Origin: Rhododendron vialii
Taxonomy: Eukaryota; Streptophyta; Magnoliopsida; Ericales; Ericaceae
Direction of reading: 5' to 3'
NCBI RefSeq assembly: GCF_030253575.1
Contig: NC_080560.1
Span: 33,283,501 to 33,347,500 of the forward strand
Length of the DNA: 64,000 nt
This document shows positions 60,733 to 64,000 of this stretch, one piece after another. The notes beneath the pieces were generated by a model. That model made no database searches and had not been told where the DNA came from. It worked only from the letters and a program-made list of their open reading frames with translations. Each line of letters begins with the position of its first letter. The stretch's first letter is position 1. Position numbers and translations under genes: made by a program.

Positions 60733-61410
60733 TGTTGGGAAAATCTTGGCAATCTCGTAATATTCCAAAGAACAATTTCATTATCAATGATAAAATTACA
60801 AGACTGAATCGAATTACAAATTACAAAATAGTTGACAGAGTATAAAGAACGAGATATAAACAAAATCTTTAGGATTAAAACCGAGTCATGTTTGATACCA
60901 CAGTCTCTTTAAGAAAGATTCACCGCCTACCGTGGGTGTTGTAGGATCTTGTTTGGCGTCTTCCTTCCAGGGTTGACTCGGCTAAACCGCAAGCCGTCGA
61001 AACACCACCGTAGACCTCCTTGGCGAACTCACTACTGCCTGTCTCTCTCTCTCACACAAATAATGAATTTCAGAGCACTTTACCATTGTGAATTTGCTGG
61101 CGCAGAATGAAGAGAGGAGTCGCCCATTATATATTGCTCAAGAGCCTTTGAAAACAACCAGGAAATGAATACGGGAATTGAATTCTCAGCCTTGAATAGG
61201 GGAGAATTAATACACAAAACTACCAAAATGAGTGGTAGGTGCAAATGCTAGCATTAACCTCTATTCATGGGATATTATTTACCCAAAAACTGCTGGAAAA
61301 TTGAATAGCCTCGTCCAGATTCAATGAACCAATGAGAGTTTTTTCGATTGTCTCGGAAAACCCTCCGAACGTCCCAATTGTCATTCACAAAATCTGGAAA
61401 ATTTCCAACA
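60733..61410 (-). repeat. 5' LTR of the copia element
   Basis: 678 bp, TGTTGG...CCCAACA on the minus strand. Aligned with the other LTR (49311-51605 minus its insert), it differs at many scattered positions, so the insertion is not recent. It contains a TATATAATGGGC-type promoter stretch and CT tracts on the coding strand. Confidence 0.93.
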
Positions 61411-61415
61411 ATATC

Positions 61416-62293
61416 TGCTGATGCACGTATTTGAAGGCTGAACCTTAAAATTTTTTCTGAAACTTGGCCCTTTTTCAAGTTGCAAATCTGAATGAAAAAA
61501 ACCTTAAGTCGAGAAAAATACCTTCACAATATGGTCAACATATTTCTTTCTTTATCAAAAGAAACCAACAACCCAGTTGATCCCATTTCTTGACCGTTGT
61601 AACATGCGATTGAATTGTTTGAGAGCAGACAAATCAAAAAGAATAATTAGAACGTAGATTTATTATTGTAATTTAGTTCATGCCGAAAGCATTTTTATTT
61701 TATCATGAAACAACTGATTAAGATAGATGAACAATAAAAATAACGTTAAAGGAATAAAATTTGAAGTATTTATTGGATTGCATCGCAAAAAATGACCCAA
61801 TAAAATACATTTCTGATGCTAAATTAATAATTTTGTTTTTGAAATCAATAAAATTATTGGTACACCATTTGGGGTACACCAAATATAACTATTTCGGGAT
61901 CTCACACAATTGGAGCAACTCAATATGTTTAAAATGTTGTAAGGATTTTTGTAAAAAGTCAGCTTAGTCAAATATCGATAATAATTTAATCTATTTTTTG
62001 CTCAATCAATAAATTGAACGAAGAATCGATCCAGCCCTTATCGATATTTAACTGAACTGATTTTCTACATAAATCCTTAAGAAGATGGAGTATTTTAATA
62101 TTAAACGGCTCTGAGTAGAACTCCTTCACAACGCCGTGTGCTTATGGTGAACAACCAGGCCGAACTGCAGATCCCAACCGTCCGCAACAAACACAACCAG
62201 GCCACTCCGTTACCGTCCGATACAGTAATCGAGAACTCGCGCGGATGTATATATAATCGTGGACTTCAAAATCTCAATTTTCGCATTCCGGTT

Positions 62294-62350
<57 letters not shown>

Positions 62351-62698
62351 AGTCCTTGTCAATTGAGATTCGAAAGGCAAGTTCTAATGTTGTTTTACTT
62401 AGTTAGATTTTGACTTTTTCTCTTTCTGTATCTTCGATCTTTTATGATTTTGTTTTGATTTATTCAAGGTTGCGCTTCTGTATGCTTCTAGGGCTCGATT
62501 CTGTAGGCAATCGATTGTAAAATTGTTGCCTTTTGATCCCTTATCTTAATTTGATTTCTTGTCATGTTGGGTCCTTATAGGTTCGGTAGTCGTATTTCAA
62601 TTTTTTTTTTTTTCACGCTTGGAGTTTGATGATGGTTCCAATAATTAGGGTTTCCTGGAAGCTAATTCTTGTTAACTAGAATGAGTTTTGTGTTTCAG
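61416..62698. other. Flank between the copia element and the cystatin-like gene
   Basis: AT-rich, no gene. A compound CA/GA microsatellite at about 62295-62346 and CT/GA-rich sequence likely mark the promoter or leader of the downstream locus. A 5' UTR intron ending at 62698 (TTTCAG) is plausible. Confidence 0.5.
62295..62346 (+). repeat. Compound (CA)n(GA)n microsatellite
   Basis: CA tract followed directly by a GA tract, about 350 bp upstream of the cystatin-like ATG. Confidence 0.92.
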
Positions 62699-63199
62699 AT
62701 GGTTGAGACCATGTTCCTTCGGCCGAATGACCCTGAGCACAATCGTCCACTAATTGATTCGTATGCAAGTACGCATGTACGTAATTTTATGTAGTATGTA
62801 TGTTGTGCACAATTTGTCTGGTTGATGAACTTTTGCTAATGCTCGACTTTACTGTTCAAGGCTCGTCCTAGCGTCGACCCACTGGAACAACCAGAGTACC
62901 GTGACCTCACTGATGAAGAGTGGGAGATATACAACAAGATCATGGATGAGAGTGAGGAATGTTTAATATGCGCTCATAGTTTTTAATGTTTTTAGATATG
63001 TATGTTTGTCGTTGTTCTTACGTTATAATCTTATGTGTGCAGGGATTTGATGCTTGGCAGTGTCCTGAAAATTTAACGGAGAATGGTTTAATCAAAACAC
63101 TTTTAGTTTCTAAAGAGGAGTTGCCAGATGATTATGAGAAGTTCAACCAACTGTCACAGTTCGCTCTTGACCAATACAACGACCAGCAGGTGTTTCCTT

Positions 63200-63257
<58 letters not shown>

Positions 63258-63537
63258 TCTATCTCATCCTCTTTTGTTGGTTTTTCCTTCTCTTTACTGG
63301 GTTTAACTTCTTGCTTCTGTTCCAGGGAACAAATTTTCAATTTGTCAAGGTCCTTAAGGCAAATGTGGAATTTTCTGGAAGTTGTATTTACTAACTCACC
63401 TTTCAGGCTGAGGATACAGCTAGTGGTGCTTTTGAGAATTTCCAAGCACGAGTGATTCTTCATTACACAATAGAGAGAAAAGTTGACCTTGTCAAGCTTG
63501 AGCCAAAAAAATCCCAACCTGTTGAAGGTACATTTTG
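62699..63537 (+). pseudogene. Cystatin-fold (cystatin/monellin-like) plant protein, apparently disabled
   Basis: Exon-like blocks 62699-62776 (MVETMFLRPNDPEHNRPLID), 62861-62956 (YRDLTDEEWEIYNKIMDESE), 63043-63189 (GFDAWQCPENLTENG, LSQFALDQYNDQQ) and 63326-63537 (GTNFQFVKVLKANVEFSGS, LTFQAED, FQARVILHYTIE) join in phase 0. The helix-then-strands pattern with ALDQYN..GTNFQFVKVLKAN is that of plant cystatin-like proteins. Two lesions appear. The intron after MDESE begins GAATGT, not GTATGT. And TAA replaces the second tyrosine codon of the usual YYLTF. Cryptic GT sites nearby give frameshifts. A further 3' exon may lie beyond 63538. It could be a pseudogene, or sequence errors could mimic the lesions. 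Family members' function is mostly unknown; protease inhibition is not shown. Confidence 0.7.
63199..63253 (+). repeat. Compound (TG)n(AG)n microsatellite in intron
   Basis: Lies 10 bases after the donor of the third exon-like block of the cystatin-like locus. Confidence 0.93.
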
Positions 63538-64000
63538 GTTGCTCATATATTCTTCCCATAATTCAATGTTTAATTGACTTACTATATAGCTTGATTTCGG
63601 GAAGTAGGAGGAATGAACCGTTTGATTTCTATGATTACATCCTTTGTATTAGTGGCATGGCTATGTGCTTAATCTTTTGCAAACTGTGATGTTCTATATC
63701 TAGCATGGGGATTTACCTTTTAATGGATACCTCCAAATTTGTCAGGTGAACATGATAAGATACCAGTTAATTAATTTGTACACCCCAAATATTCTTAGAA
63801 AAACAAAACAAAATATGAAGATCCATTTTCTTGTAATTTCTTATTGAGAAAACTTAGTTTAGACTTCAGAGCCATTTTTTTTTTTATTACTGTTAGGCAA
63901 TGCTTGGGTACTTAAGAGACTTTTTATTTTGCTTATTTTAGGCGAATAACTAACTGTCCTATCGTTGCGAAATGGCGAATGACACCACTGAAGGAAATTG
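63538..64000. other. Window end, probable intron or 3' flank of the cystatin-like locus
   Basis: AT-rich. No further exon could be assigned with confidence. Confidence 0.4.

Larger units (their letters stand above)
49311..61410 (-). mobile_element. Degenerate Ty1/copia retrotransposon with four nested insertions
   Basis: The element reads on the minus strand. Its 5' LTR is 60733-61410 and its 3' LTR 49311-51605 (split by an insertion). Both have TGTTGG...CCAACA ends. GTATC (49306-49310) and ATATC (61411-61415) are the target copies, with one mismatch. A purine-rich tract (ATAGGGGGCAT on the coding strand, 51606-51616) sits next to the 3' LTR as expected for a polypurine tract. No standard tRNA-iMet primer site was seen beside the 5' LTR. 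The domain order gag, protease, integrase, reverse transcriptase, RNase H is that of copia. Insertions: 49917-51532, 54107-57227, 57636-58442 and about 58884-59107. Many stops and frameshifts show it is inactive. Confidence 0.95.

Noticed and set aside
62986..63042. Upstream extension of the third cystatin-like exon to an acceptor at about 62995
   Set aside because: It would need an intron of about 44 bases, too short for plants, and adds a non-conserved hydrophobic stretch.
63190..63394. Overlapping ORFs starting with Cys-Val repeats
   Set aside because: They are translations of the TG/AG microsatellite in an intron.
1..64000. CRISPR arrays, operons, bacterial-type systems
   Set aside because: The sequence is plant nuclear DNA with spliced genes; the regular repeats seen are microsatellites, minisatellites or transposon ends.

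Overview
The window is nuclear DNA of a flowering plant, most likely a eudicot. The evidence is short AG-ending exons with long AT-rich introns, plant-specific gene families (RETICULATA-related, NPF transporters, an ATG1 with plant-type exons), dense MITEs, and nested LTR retrotransposons. The species cannot be read from sequence alone.

Layout. (1) 1-7215, plus strand: 3' part of the autophagy kinase gene ATG1, from the DFG motif to the stop, with MITE and TRIM-like insertions in its introns. (2) 7.2-14.4 kb: no gene, a complex of MITEs, palindromes and a tandemly duplicated hairpin. (3) 14.9-20.6 kb, plus: a complete seven-exon RETICULATA-related (DUF3411) plastid protein gene with a chain of small upstream ORFs. 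(4) 22.3-23.4 kb, plus: a two-exon LC8-type dynein light chain gene. (5) 24.6-29.5 kb, minus: a complete seven-exon SLC25 mitochondrial carrier gene. (6) 29.7-34.0 kb: a 4.26-kb Mutator-like element with an exact 9-bp target duplication, about 220 bp upstream of the carrier start codon, itself hit by a solo LTR. (7) 34-37.4 kb: MITEs, two with exact 9-bp target duplications. (8) 37.6-39.7 kb, minus: an NPF (NRT1/PTR) transporter pseudogene, 5'-truncated, with two internal tandem duplications and frameshifts. (9) 40-49.3 kb: LTR fragments, a solo copia LTR inside a probable gypsy-type LTR, palindrome arrays and MITEs. (10) 49.3-61.4 kb, minus: one degenerate Ty1/copia element, still bounded by two LTRs and a near-perfect target duplication, with four nested insertions, one of them a Cassandra-type fragment carrying a 5S rRNA-like promoter. 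(11) 62.7-63.5 kb, plus: a cystatin-like gene that looks dead (lost splice donor, in-frame stop).

The four genes that look functional belong to unrelated processes (autophagy initiation, plastid development, a protein-dimerisation hub, mitochondrial transport). Nothing suggests a gene cluster. About half of the window is mobile-element sequence. No previously unknown biological system was recognised. The points most worth checking are the Mutator-like element upstream of the carrier gene, the exon-duplicating NPF locus, the lesions in the cystatin-like gene, the duplicated hairpin at 10.7-11.5 kb, and the 5S-like domain nested in the copia element.
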